A stretch of 64,000 nt of DNA from CANDOC01 sp965261725 (GTDB taxonomy: Bacteria > Pseudomonadota > Gammaproteobacteria > Pseudomonadales > Endozoicomonadaceae): assembly GCA_965261725.1 (NCBI GenBank), contig CBDHDU010000044.1, forward strand, positions 496,001-560,000. The letters run 5' to 3'. A program made the translations under genes and the position numbers. This document shows positions 25,346 to 33,568 of this stretch, piece by piece (within the stretch, counting starts at the first letter, position 1; each line of letters opens with the position of its first letter). A model generated the notes under the pieces. That model was not told where the DNA came from and searched no databases. It was given only the letters and a program-made list of their open reading frames with translations.

Positions 25346-25960
25346 TTAACCAGTTGTTTTTTGCATCAGCCCGTCCAGGGCCAGCTGGACATAGAGCGCT
25401 GAATTTTGAGGTAAATCAGAAGGCTCCTGATAGAGCAGCCAGCTACCAATCAAACCACTGATGCAGGAAAACAGCATGCGCGAAGCCTGAATATGTGAAA
25501 TATCTGTCCGAATTTTGCCTTGCTCCTGAATCTGTTTCATCAGTTTTTCTAGGCAGCTCAGGTTTTTCCTGTCGCAGTCCTCAAACCATTGCATAAGAGA
25601 AGGAATCGTTAGTGCCTGTAGGGAAATACGATGCAGCTGTTCCATTTTTGCATCTGTTGATAACCGGGTAAGGAATTGTGTGGCCAGCTCAGTCAGGGCA
25701 TCAAGCGGGTCATGACCTTCAAGTTGTGACAGGTCTTCAAAGCGTTGCTCCATCGGTGCTGCCACTTCTTCCCACAGCGCCCGGAACATATCGTCCCGAT
25801 CTTTGAAGTGCCAGTAGATAGCGCCTCGGGTGACGCCGGCTTTTTTCGCGATTTGATTCAGGGTTGTATGGTTAATGCCCTGTTCATCGAATAGCTGCAG
25901 TGCGGTGTCGAGCAACAGCTCACGAGTTTTTTCAGCTTCTTCCCGGGTTTTGCGGGCCAT
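25346..25960 (-). CDS. TetR/AcrR family transcriptional regulator
   Basis: 204 residues from the ATG at 25960 (MARKTREEAEKTRE), the standard AcrR-type N-terminus; the longer frame to 26056 would add an atypical hydrophobic leader. The helix-turn-helix is at about 30-55 (TTLNQIAKKAGVTRGAIYWHF). The ligand-binding domain fills the rest. It lies 126 bases downstream of the RND pump genes on the same strand. The AcrR/TtgR-like palindrome before the adaptor gene is its probable operator. It likely represses the pump until a drug-like ligand binds. Confidence 0.92.
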   Translation of the reverse strand: MARKTREEAEKTRELLLDTALQLFDEQGINHTTLNQIAKKAGVTRGAIYWHFKDRDDMFRALWEEVAAPMEQRFEDLSQLEGHDPLDALTELATQFLTRLSTDAKMEQLHRISLQALTIPSLMQWFEDCDRKNLSCLEKLMKQIQEQGKIRTDISHIQASRMLFSCISGLIGSWLLYQEPSDLPQNSALYVQLALDGLMQKTTG

Positions 25961-26031
25961 GGAAAATTCTCTGGCAATTCTATGTGAAAGAGTGAGTAAT
26001 AAAAAGAGCGCGGAAAATATCAGGTTGATAT

Positions 26032-26075
26032 CTGCAGTACCAGTTGTGAATAACATTAACGAACCGGTACTGCAG
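26032..26075. other. 10 bp inverted repeat between RND gene and tetR
   Basis: CTGCAGTACC (26032-26041) and GGTACTGCAG (26066-26075) are perfect reverse complements separated by 24 bases. The repeat lies just after the end of the RND gene and before tetR. It could form an mRNA hairpin that partly ends the pump transcript, or be a regulator site. Confidence 0.5.
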
Positions 26076-26086
26076 CAATCATGGCA

Positions 26087-29000
26087 TCAGGTCAGCGCCA
26101 TTTCATTTTCTGTGACGTGTTCTTTTTCTTTGCTCAGCAATACATACAGGCAGGGAATGATAAACAGTGCCATAAAGACCGAGGTAATCAGACCGAAGAC
26201 GATCGCCATACACAGCGGATACCATTGAGGATCACTCAGCGCCAGTGGAATCAACCCCAGGATAGTTGTCAGGCTGGTACTGACAATCGGGCGTAATCGA
26301 CTGGCAACGGCCTGTGCAGCAGCTTCTCGCAGCGACATTCCCTCATCTCTGTGACGGTTGGCAGTATCGACCAGCACAATCGCATTATTCACCGCGATAC
26401 CCGCCAGTGATACAACACCGATCAGTCCGGAGAAGGACATGGGAATACCACTCAGAAAATAGCCAAGGAATGTACCGGTAATACACAAAGGCACAATCAT
26501 CAGCACAATAATGGGCTGGGTCAGCGAGTTATACAGCAATGTCAGCAGAATAAAGATCAGTAGCATGGCAATAATGAAAGCTTTACCCATATCTCCATAG
26601 CTTTCTGCAGATTTGGTAAGTTCACCCTCCAGACGGAAGTTATAACCATCCGGCCATTCAGCCCGCATTTTTTCCAGATCGGGTAATGCGCCCAGCATGA
26701 TATCTGAAGCCGTTCTGCCTTCAGTCCGGGCTTTTACGGTTACTGCCCTGACGCCTTCGCTGTGGACAAATACCTGAGGCACTGGGTTGATTTCAAACTC
26801 GGTAAGATCGCTGATAGGAATAGTCTGGCCATTGCTGCCAATAATATGCAGCAGGCTGACTTCAGAAATATGTTGCGGACTGCCAATCACACCTGCTCGG
26901 CTGGGCCAGTCATAGCCGAGACGCAGCTTGGGGTCGTCTTCCAGTCCGGCAACCTTGAAATAGCCAATCTCGTCCTCAGCCATGGCGATACGAACCTGTT
27001 CGGCGACTGTGGCTTCATCAAGCCCGTGGAAGCTCAGGTTTTCTTCATTCAGCCGAAAGCGAATTTCCTGTACCGGAGCGCCTAGATTATCCCTGACACT
27101 GGTTGCGCCAGGTTCCCGCAGCAGGCGCTGTTGTACCTGTCGGGAAATATCTGCGAGGATGTCATAGTCCGGGCCTGTCAGAACGATCTGTACCGGGTCA
27201 GCACCTTCCGGGTCACCGCCAACGTGAGTCAGCATTAAACGCAGTCCGGGTTCATCGTGGAGCATTTGCTCCAGTCCGCTTCTGAGTTCTTCCAGATATT
27301 CAAACGACAGTTTTTCTCTTTCTTCCTTATGAGTGAGGATGACAGTAAAACCGACGTTACTGAAAGACTTAGCTGGCAACAGTGCTTCTTTCAAAGATGC
27401 TGTGGTGACAGGGCTTTTATTGCCAACATAGGCAATGGATTTTTCAATCCACGGCTGTTGACGTAAAAATCCCCCCGCCTTGTCAGCAACCCGCTGTGCC
27501 TGATCCAGCGTAGCATCGGGTGGCAGTTCAATACTGACACCAATCTTGCGGTCATCGGCTTCCGGGTACATTTGAGAAGGCAGCATACCTGCGATCACAA
27601 TACTAAAAATAAACATGACGGTCGCACCTGCTACCCACAGGCCGGAATGCTTTTTGGTTTTCAAAGGTACAGCCAGCAACCAACGGCTTAAATCCTGCCC
27701 GGCTTTGGATGAAAGCCGGTCAATTAGCAGCGACTGATTTTCTTCCTGTTTAGCTTTCAACATGTAGCGGGACATGGGAATGCAGATCAGGAACGCAATA
27801 ATCAGGCTCATGATCAGGCAGAGGGTGATGGTAATGGGCAGAATCCGGATAAATTTGCCGTCAATACCGCCGACCATCATCATCGGAATCATGGCCATTA
27901 TCGTGGTGGTCTGACCCGCGATGGCAGGTACTGCATAGGTTTTAACAGTTCTGATCGCGGCATCTTTGAATGATTCTTTCCGGACATAAAGGCCGTCGTG
28001 CATGCCTTCCATTACCAGAATAAACATATCAACCAACAGCCCCAGCGCCAGCACCATGCCGATCATTACCATGGAGTTGAAGCTGTAACCCAGCGGGATT
28101 AGCAGCCCGAGTGCTGCCAACAGGGTTACCGGAATGGCGATACCCGCAACAATGGCTTCACGCCAACTCAGCAGAAACATCAATACCAGAAAGACGATAA
28201 TGACTGCCTGAATCATTGATGAAGAAGTGTCGTTAAATGCGGTTTCAATCAACTCAGCATCATCACTGACACGGGTAATATCCAGCGCAGAAGGCCAGGT
28301 TCTGCTTTGCAGGATATCGGCAATCAATACTTCGGTGCGGGCAATAACCGCGAGTGTATCGCCGCTGGGTTGTTTCAGAACATCTAGAGTAATGCCGCTG
28401 GTGTATTCACTGCCTTTCAGGCTGAAAGAGGTGCGGGTCTCTTCCCGGTCCAGCCGGAGGCTGACATCCGCCAGTTCTTCAAGACGAACGGAACGGTTCT
28501 GATCAAGCCGGACAATAGGTAGCTGCTTCAGCTCAGCAATATCATTGAAGCGCCCGGACATATACAGGTTGAGGGTATTCTCATTACCTTCAAACTCACC
28601 CCAGGACATGTCCCGGTTAGCTGTGGTCAAACGGTTACGCACTTGTTGTGGTGAAATACCCAGCGCCCGGAGACGGTCTGGCTTCAGGCGAATATGCAGG
28701 CTTTTCTCGCGCAAACCGCCTAGGTTAACTTTTTTTACACCGGGAATTTGCTCCAGTTGTCGTTCAAGCTGCTTCGCGGTATCCGTCAAAATCAAATCAT
28801 CAACATTGCCGTGTAGCACCCAGGTGATAACCGGCATGTCACTGACCGACATCTCTTCGATATCAGGCTTTTCAATACCGACACCAGTCGGGAATTCACT
28901 TTCGGCTTTATCAACTTTAGAGCGGAGTCGCTGCATCGCTTCAGACTGAGCGACATCAGCTTCAAACTCGACCGCAACCATTGAATAAGAGTTATAAGAA

Positions 29001-29251
29001 CCGCTGGAGAATGACTTCAGCCCTTTCAGGCCGCGGATTTCATCTTCCAGATATTTGGTGACTTCCTTTTCAACCTGCTCGGGTGAGGCGCCCGGCCACT
29101 CGGTAGTAATCAGTGCCTGAGGGATTTCCAGATCCGGGTAATTTTCCCTGACAAGGGTGTTATAGGCCATCAGGCCGACTGTACAGAAAAGTATCAGTAA
29201 CAGTCGCGCCAGCAGGGTTTCAATAAACAGCTTTTTGGAGAAACGATTCAT
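26087..29251 (-). CDS. RND efflux transporter permease (AcrB/MexB superfamily)
   Basis: 1,054 residues, the usual RND size. Span 1 is at about 11-29; after a large periplasmic loop come spans around 340-470 (SSMIQAVIIVFLVLMFLLS, with GLLVDMFILVMEGMHD holding the proton-relay acids), repeated in the second half (FIIAMLLIFILLTLLY, GIAVNNAIVLVDTANR). The permease takes substrates from the periplasm or membrane and drives them out with protons. It shares a TAATG stop-start overlap with the adaptor gene. No TolC-like outer-membrane gene is adjacent, so it would use one encoded elsewhere. The substrates are unknown. Confidence 0.94.
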   Translation of the reverse strand: MNRFSKKLFIETLLARLLLILFCTVGLMAYNTLVRENYPDLEIPQALITTEWPGASPEQVEKEVTKYLEDEIRGLKGLKSFSSGSYNSYSMVAVEFEADVAQSEAMQRLRSKVDKAESEFPTGVGIEKPDIEEMSVSDMPVITWVLHGNVDDLILTDTAKQLERQLEQIPGVKKVNLGGLREKSLHIRLKPDRLRALGISPQQVRNRLTTANRDMSWGEFEGNENTLNLYMSGRFNDIAELKQLPIVRLDQNRSVRLEELADVSLRLDREETRTSFSLKGSEYTSGITLDVLKQPSGDTLAVIARTEVLIADILQSRTWPSALDITRVSDDAELIETAFNDTSSSMIQAVIIVFLVLMFLLSWREAIVAGIAIPVTLLAALGLLIPLGYSFNSMVMIGMVLALGLLVDMFILVMEGMHDGLYVRKESFKDAAIRTVKTYAVPAIAGQTTTIMAMIPMMMVGGIDGKFIRILPITITLCLIMSLIIAFLICIPMSRYMLKAKQEENQSLLIDRLSSKAGQDLSRWLLAVPLKTKKHSGLWVAGATVMFIFSIVIAGMLPSQMYPEADDRKIGVSIELPPDATLDQAQRVADKAGGFLRQQPWIEKSIAYVGNKSPVTTASLKEALLPAKSFSNVGFTVILTHKEEREKLSFEYLEELRSGLEQMLHDEPGLRLMLTHVGGDPEGADPVQIVLTGPDYDILADISRQVQQRLLREPGATSVRDNLGAPVQEIRFRLNEENLSFHGLDEATVAEQVRIAMAEDEIGYFKVAGLEDDPKLRLGYDWPSRAGVIGSPQHISEVSLLHIIGSNGQTIPISDLTEFEINPVPQVFVHSEGVRAVTVKARTEGRTASDIMLGALPDLEKMRAEWPDGYNFRLEGELTKSAESYGDMGKAFIIAMLLIFILLTLLYNSLTQPIIVLMIVPLCITGTFLGYFLSGIPMSFSGLIGVVSLAGIAVNNAIVLVDTANRHRDEGMSLREAAAQAVASRLRPIVSTSLTTILGLIPLALSDPQWYPLCMAIVFGLITSVFMALFIIPCLYVLLSKEKEHVTENEMALT

Positions 29252-30582
29252 TAGCGTTCATTCCCCATAGTCTGGCCGGTGGTTTCAGGTTCTACGCGGG
29301 CGATCAGTGAACCTTCTGACAACAGGTGTTGTCCGCGTACGACCACTTCATCATCCTGTTGTAGGCCGGAAACCACTTCGATCCTTTCAAGCCCTTCAAT
29401 GCCGGTTTCCAGCCAGCGTTTTTCTGCTTGGTTATTGTCGTTTATAACAAATACAAACGGCTGTCCATTCTGAAAGGAGAGGGCTTCATAAGGAATGGCC
29501 AGCGCGTTATCTTTTTGCTCTGACATAATCCATGCCTGAATAAACTGACCATCTTCCAGTTTGCCATGGTTACTGGCGGTACGTACTTTAACCAGACGGG
29601 AGCGGCGTTGCAGGCTGAATGCCGGGCTGACTGACCATATAGTGCCTTTGGTCACCAGCTCCTGATCAAAGCCTGCTTTTTCAGCGGTATAAAGTGAACG
29701 ATCATCTGCCGCAAGATAAACGGTTTGTCCTTCCTGCAGTTTCTGGGCGTGCTCTTCGGGGACTTCCAGTTGAACCTCGAACTGACTGTCGTCGATGATC
29801 ACCATCGCTGCAGCCGCTTCACGATCTCTGTTGTTATTAATACCTGCAGGAGGGTAGTAATAGTTTTCTTCGTAGATGTTAACGGCGGTAATAATGCCAT
29901 CAAAAGGTGCGAACAGGCTGGTTTTTTCCAGAGAAACAGTTGCTTTGTTTAAATCTGCAGAAATGCTTTCGATTTCGGCTTGTGCAGCCTGCAGCGCACT
30001 TTCTGCGGCGTTGACGGAAGCTGCAGCATTTAATTTTGCCGTGAGAGACTTCTCGTACTGGTCGCGGGAAATAACGCCTTTCTTATAAATTTCTTCCATC
30101 CGGTCAAAGTCTGAACCCGCCTGACGCTGGTCATTTTCTGCTCGTGTCAGGCTGGCTGCGGCTTCTTTACTTCTTTCCCTTGCTGAAAGCAGGCGGGCTT
30201 CGAGTCCCCGGACCTCAGCGGTATTGAGACGACTGTCAATCTGGGCAAGTAACTGACCGTTTCTTGCGCCATCTGCGGGTCCGAAAACCCTGATGCCTTC
30301 ACGTAGTTTGCTATTGTCGTTCAGTTCTCCGATATAAACGACCTTGCCTGACTGTTCAAAATCGAGGAAAGCTTTTCTCAATGCTTCTGCGGTGCCTTCC
30401 GAAAAAGTCCAGTCGATGATTGGGGAGGGTGAAACAGAAAAAGACTGCACCTGTACCGGTCTAACTGCTGATGTTACTGAAACGGGAGCAGTCAGCTCAC
30501 TATAGCGATAGATACCAAGCGTCAGAAGGGAAAGAGTGACTGCACCAATAGCCAGATATTTCAATTTGAAGGGCAGCGTCAT
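29251..30582 (-). CDS. RND efflux periplasmic adaptor (HlyD/AcrA family)
   Basis: 443 residues from the ATG at 30582 (MTLPFKLKYLAIGAVTLSLL, an inner-membrane anchor); an upstream in-frame start at 30756 would add 58 residues and run across the operator, so I reject it. Order: anchor, biotinyl-lipoyl half (IDSRLNTAEVRGLEARL), long coiled-coil hairpin (about 130-220, ending IESISADLNKATVSLEKTS), second lipoyl half (LFAPFDGIITAVNIY), beta-barrel and membrane-proximal domain. It links the pump to an outer-membrane channel. Confidence 0.92.
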   Translation of the reverse strand: MTLPFKLKYLAIGAVTLSLLTLGIYRYSELTAPVSVTSAVRPVQVQSFSVSPSPIIDWTFSEGTAEALRKAFLDFEQSGKVVYIGELNDNSKLREGIRVFGPADGARNGQLLAQIDSRLNTAEVRGLEARLLSARERSKEAAASLTRAENDQRQAGSDFDRMEEIYKKGVISRDQYEKSLTAKLNAAASVNAAESALQAAQAEIESISADLNKATVSLEKTSLFAPFDGIITAVNIYEENYYYPPAGINNNRDREAAAAMVIIDDSQFEVQLEVPEEHAQKLQEGQTVYLAADDRSLYTAEKAGFDQELVTKGTIWSVSPAFSLQRRSRLVKVRTASNHGKLEDGQFIQAWIMSEQKDNALAIPYEALSFQNGQPFVFVINDNNQAEKRWLETGIEGLERIEVVSGLQQDDEVVVRGQHLLSEGSLIARVEPETTGQTMGNER

Positions 30583-30622
30583 AGCAGTAAGAAACCGTCG
30601 TGATTGTATTATGGTTATCACT

Positions 30623-30640
30623 ATACATTCATGAATGTAT
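30623..30640. promoter_or_regulatory. palindromic operator for the TetR/AcrR regulator
   Basis: ATACATTCATGAATGTAT is a perfect 18 bp palindrome, 41 bases before the adaptor start. It closely resembles the AcrR/MtrR-type sites that I recall (TACATACATT-N-AATGTATGTA style). The gap 30583-30935 is shared with the divergent alcohol dehydrogenase gene; beyond this site and presumed promoters I see nothing else in it. Binding by the tetR product is inferred. Confidence 0.8.
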
Positions 30641-30935
30641 GTTTGTAAAACACTTAAAATAAAGCGTCTGTTCAGGGAAAACGAGTCTGAAACCAGTGGC
30701 AGAGTCAATGGCAAGGTTAAAGGTTGTCTTGGCTGAATAATTATGAAAAAAGACAAATAATTACACGGCGTTACGCCAAAATTTGATCAGGCGCATGGTT
30801 AGGCATAACTGTTACTAAAGGGCAGTGAACTTCTATTGACTTTAAGTGGTACACAAATTAGTTTCGGTATCCTCTTATAAAAGCAAGTAAAAACATCTGT
30901 TTTAAAGGTTCGATTCTGGGGGGGAATACCTTTTA

Positions 30936-32141
30936 ATGTTTGCGATGACAGCTTTGTACCGTGCCCGTCTGGCGGCAACTCGTGTAGCTCTGAAACTGAT
31001 CGGTACTGAAAAGCCGACTACTGCTATTGGTCCTGATTCAAGCCTGAAACTGTGCAAGATCATCGCTGATCTGGGTCTGCGCAAGGTAATGATCGTAACT
31101 GACAAGCCTTTGTATGAACTGGGTCTGGTTAATGGCGTTGAAGCCAAGTTAGAAGAACAGGGTGTTTCCGTTACTGTATTTGATGGCATCAAGCCTGACC
31201 CGACTTTTGAAATCGTTCGTGAAGGTGTTGCTAAAGCTCGCAGCACTGGCGCTGATGCGATTCTGGCAATTGGTGGTGGTTCTTCCATCGATGCAGCCAA
31301 AGTTATGGCCCTGTCTATCAGCAACAACAAAGACCCACACAAACTGGCTGGTATTCTGAAAGGCCGTAAGCGTCCTCTGCCTTTCTTCGTAATTCCTACC
31401 ACTGCGGGTACTGGTTCCGAAGTCACTATCGCGGCGATTATTTCTGACGACATCTCTCACAAGAAAGAAGTTATTCTTGATCCGAAGATGGTTCCAATGG
31501 CTGCGGCTCTGGATCCGGTTATGATGAAGAAGCTGCCAGCACCTATCACTGCTGCAACTGGTATGGATGCTCTGACTCACGCTATCGAGTCTTACATCAG
31601 CACCTTCGCGACAGAAGAAACTCAGTTCTACGGCGCTGCTGCAACCCGCATGATTCTGGATGCACTGCCAAAAGCCTGTGGCGAGCAGAGCGAAGATCTG
31701 GAAGTACGTGAAAACATGGCAATGGGCTCCTTCTATGCTGGCATGGCATTCACCAAGGCTCACGTAGGTTACGTACACGCGATTGCTCACCAGCTGGGTG
31801 GCAAGTATGGCATTCCTCACGGTCTGGCTAACGCTGTCCTGCTGCCTGTTGTTCTGGAATTCTCCAAGGATGCAGCCAAGTCTCAGCTGGCTGAACTGGC
31901 GCGTATCTCCGGTATCGGTTCTCTGTCCATGTCCGACGATCAGCTGGCTCAGGCTCTGATCGAGCACGTCAAACAGCTGAACAGCGATCTGGGTATTCCG
32001 ACTGTTCTGGATAAGATCCAGCGTCAGGACATCCCTGAACTGGCTACTGCTGCTCTGAAAGAAGGTAATGCTTACCCGGTACCTGTTTTCATGGACCAGC
32101 ACCAGTGTGAAGCTGCTATTTCCCGCGTAATGGCAGCGTAA
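30936..32141 (+). CDS. iron-containing alcohol dehydrogenase, copy 1
   Basis: 401 residues of the group III (FucO/AdhB-like) family. The NAD-binding loop GGGSSIDAAK is at 113-122 and PTTAGTGSE near 154-162. Expected iron ligands are Asp211, His215, His281 and His295, with the same spacing as in FucO. It would interconvert an alcohol and an aldehyde or ketone. Codons are strongly biased (nearly all Leu as CTG), a sign of high expression. A long G-run lies before the start (GGGGGGGAATACC). Copy 2 follows 185 bases downstream after a terminator. Confidence 0.93.
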   Translation: MFAMTALYRARLAATRVALKLIGTEKPTTAIGPDSSLKLCKIIADLGLRKVMIVTDKPLYELGLVNGVEAKLEEQGVSVTVFDGIKPDPTFEIVREGVAKARSTGADAILAIGGGSSIDAAKVMALSISNNKDPHKLAGILKGRKRPLPFFVIPTTAGTGSEVTIAAIISDDISHKKEVILDPKMVPMAAALDPVMMKKLPAPITAATGMDALTHAIESYISTFATEETQFYGAAATRMILDALPKACGEQSEDLEVRENMAMGSFYAGMAFTKAHVGYVHAIAHQLGGKYGIPHGLANAVLLPVVLEFSKDAAKSQLAELARISGIGSLSMSDDQLAQALIEHVKQLNSDLGIPTVLDKIQRQDIPELATAALKEGNAYPVPVFMDQHQCEAAISRVMAA

Positions 32142-32169
32142 CAACGCCTTTTAATTAAAGCGTTTTCAA

Positions 32170-32203
32170 AAACCCGATCACATATTCTGTGCTCGGGTTT
32201 TTT
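32170..32203 (+). terminator. intrinsic terminator after alcohol dehydrogenase copy 1
   Basis: AAACCCGA with CACA forms a stem with TGTG and TCGGGTTT, followed by TTTT. It separates the transcripts of the two dehydrogenase copies. Confidence 0.88.
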
Positions 32204-32326
32204 ATATGTGAAAATTGCCGTTTTTTCTTTTGCTTGGTTGTGCCCTGATTTCCTCTTATGATGTTCGCTTGGTCTAAATACCTGACCAGTTTCCTATAAG
32301 AATAAAAATTAGCCAGGGAATTCATT

Positions 32327-33532
32327 ATGTTTGCAATGACTGTATTATATCGGGCTCGGTTATCTGTTTTACGGGTCGCCTTTAAACTTATGGGTGGCGA
32401 TAAGCCGACAACCGCTATTGGTCCTGATTCCAGCATGCAGTTATGCAAAATGATCGCCGGGCTGGGTCTGAAAAAAGTGATGATTGTTACCGACAAGCCT
32501 TTGCTTGAGCTCGGTATGATTGATGGTGTCCGCGCCAGACTGGAAGAGTTGGGTGTCACTGTTGCTGTCTATGATGGTGTACAGCCAGACCCGACCCTGA
32601 GTGTTGTACGCGAAGGTATTGCCGTTGCCAGAGAAAATAACAGCGATGCTATTCTGGCCGTTGGTGGTGGCTCATCAATTGATGCCGCTAAGGTAATGAG
32701 TCTGTGTATTGCCAATAATAAAGAGCCTCATCAGGTTATTGGTATTCTCAAGGGAAATAAGCCAGCCCTGCCATTCTTTGTGATTCCGACAACAGCAGGT
32801 ACCGGTTCAGAAACCACAATCGGCGCGGTTATATCGGATGATATTACTCACCGGAAAGATCTGGTGATTAACCCCAAGCTGATTCCTGTTGCTGCGGCGC
32901 TTGACCCGGTTATGATGAAAAAGCTTCCTGCCTCAATTACAGCTGCGACAGGAATGGATGCGCTGACTCATGCTATTGAGTCCTATATAAGCACCTTTGC
33001 TACTCAGGATTCACGCTTTTACAGCGCAGCCGCAACCCGCATGGTTCTTGAAAACCTGCCCAAGGCCTGCGGCAAGGAAAGTGAAAATCTTGAAGTGCGG
33101 GAAAATATGGCCGTGGCATCCTATTATGCCGGGCTGGCAATCAGTAAGGCGCATGTCGGCTATGTTCATGCCATTGCACATCAGCTGGGAGCCAAGTATC
33201 AAATCCCACATGGTCTGGCGAACGCCGTTGTATTGCCACAGATTCTGGAGATTTCAAAAGAATCAGCCAGACAACCACTGGCAGAGCTGGCCCGTATTGC
33301 CGGTATTGGTGAACTTTCCATGTCAGATGAACAGCTGACACAGGCGCTGATTGATCATATCAAGCAACTGAATAGTGACTTGGGAATTCCAGCTGCACTG
33401 GACAATATCAAACGTCAGGATATCCCAGAGCTTGCCAGTGCAGCATTAAAGGAAGGTAACGGGTATCCGGTACCTGTATTTATTGATCGTCAGCAGTGCG
33501 AAGGGGTTATCGCCCGCGTTGCCAATATCTAA
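32327..33532 (+). CDS. iron-containing alcohol dehydrogenase, copy 2
   Basis: 401 residues, the same length as copy 1 and colinear with it without gaps: GGGSSIDAAK, PTTAGTGSE, GMDALTHAIESY and IPHGLANA are all kept, so the iron site appears intact. Codon use is far less biased than in copy 1, suggesting lower or conditional expression. It starts at ATG 32327 after CAGGGAATTCATT. A tandem duplication followed by divergence is the simple explanation. Confidence 0.93.
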   Translation: MFAMTVLYRARLSVLRVAFKLMGGDKPTTAIGPDSSMQLCKMIAGLGLKKVMIVTDKPLLELGMIDGVRARLEELGVTVAVYDGVQPDPTLSVVREGIAVARENNSDAILAVGGGSSIDAAKVMSLCIANNKEPHQVIGILKGNKPALPFFVIPTTAGTGSETTIGAVISDDITHRKDLVINPKLIPVAAALDPVMMKKLPASITAATGMDALTHAIESYISTFATQDSRFYSAAATRMVLENLPKACGKESENLEVRENMAVASYYAGLAISKAHVGYVHAIAHQLGAKYQIPHGLANAVVLPQILEISKESARQPLAELARIAGIGELSMSDEQLTQALIDHIKQLNSDLGIPAALDNIKRQDIPELASAALKEGNGYPVPVFIDRQQCEGVIARVANI

Positions 33533-33547
33533 CTATCAGCTTACAGC

Positions 33548-33568
33548 AGCCGGGTAGCTAACCCGGCT
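33548..33568. terminator. convergent hairpin between alcohol dehydrogenase copy 2 and aspartate decarboxylase
   Basis: AGCCGGGT (33548-33555) and ACCCGGCT (33561-33568) form an 8 bp perfect stem with a 5-base loop that includes the stop codon of the minus-strand gene. It could end transcription from both directions. Confidence 0.7.

Noticed and set aside
30902..31453. Minus-strand frame of 183 codons spanning the start of alcohol dehydrogenase copy 1
   Set aside because: Antisense to conserved coding sequence and without its own start signals.
31149..32144. Long minus-strand frame of 331 codons inside alcohol dehydrogenase copy 1
   Set aside because: It is opposite a gene with intact catalytic motifs; such long antisense frames come from the strong codon bias of copy 1.
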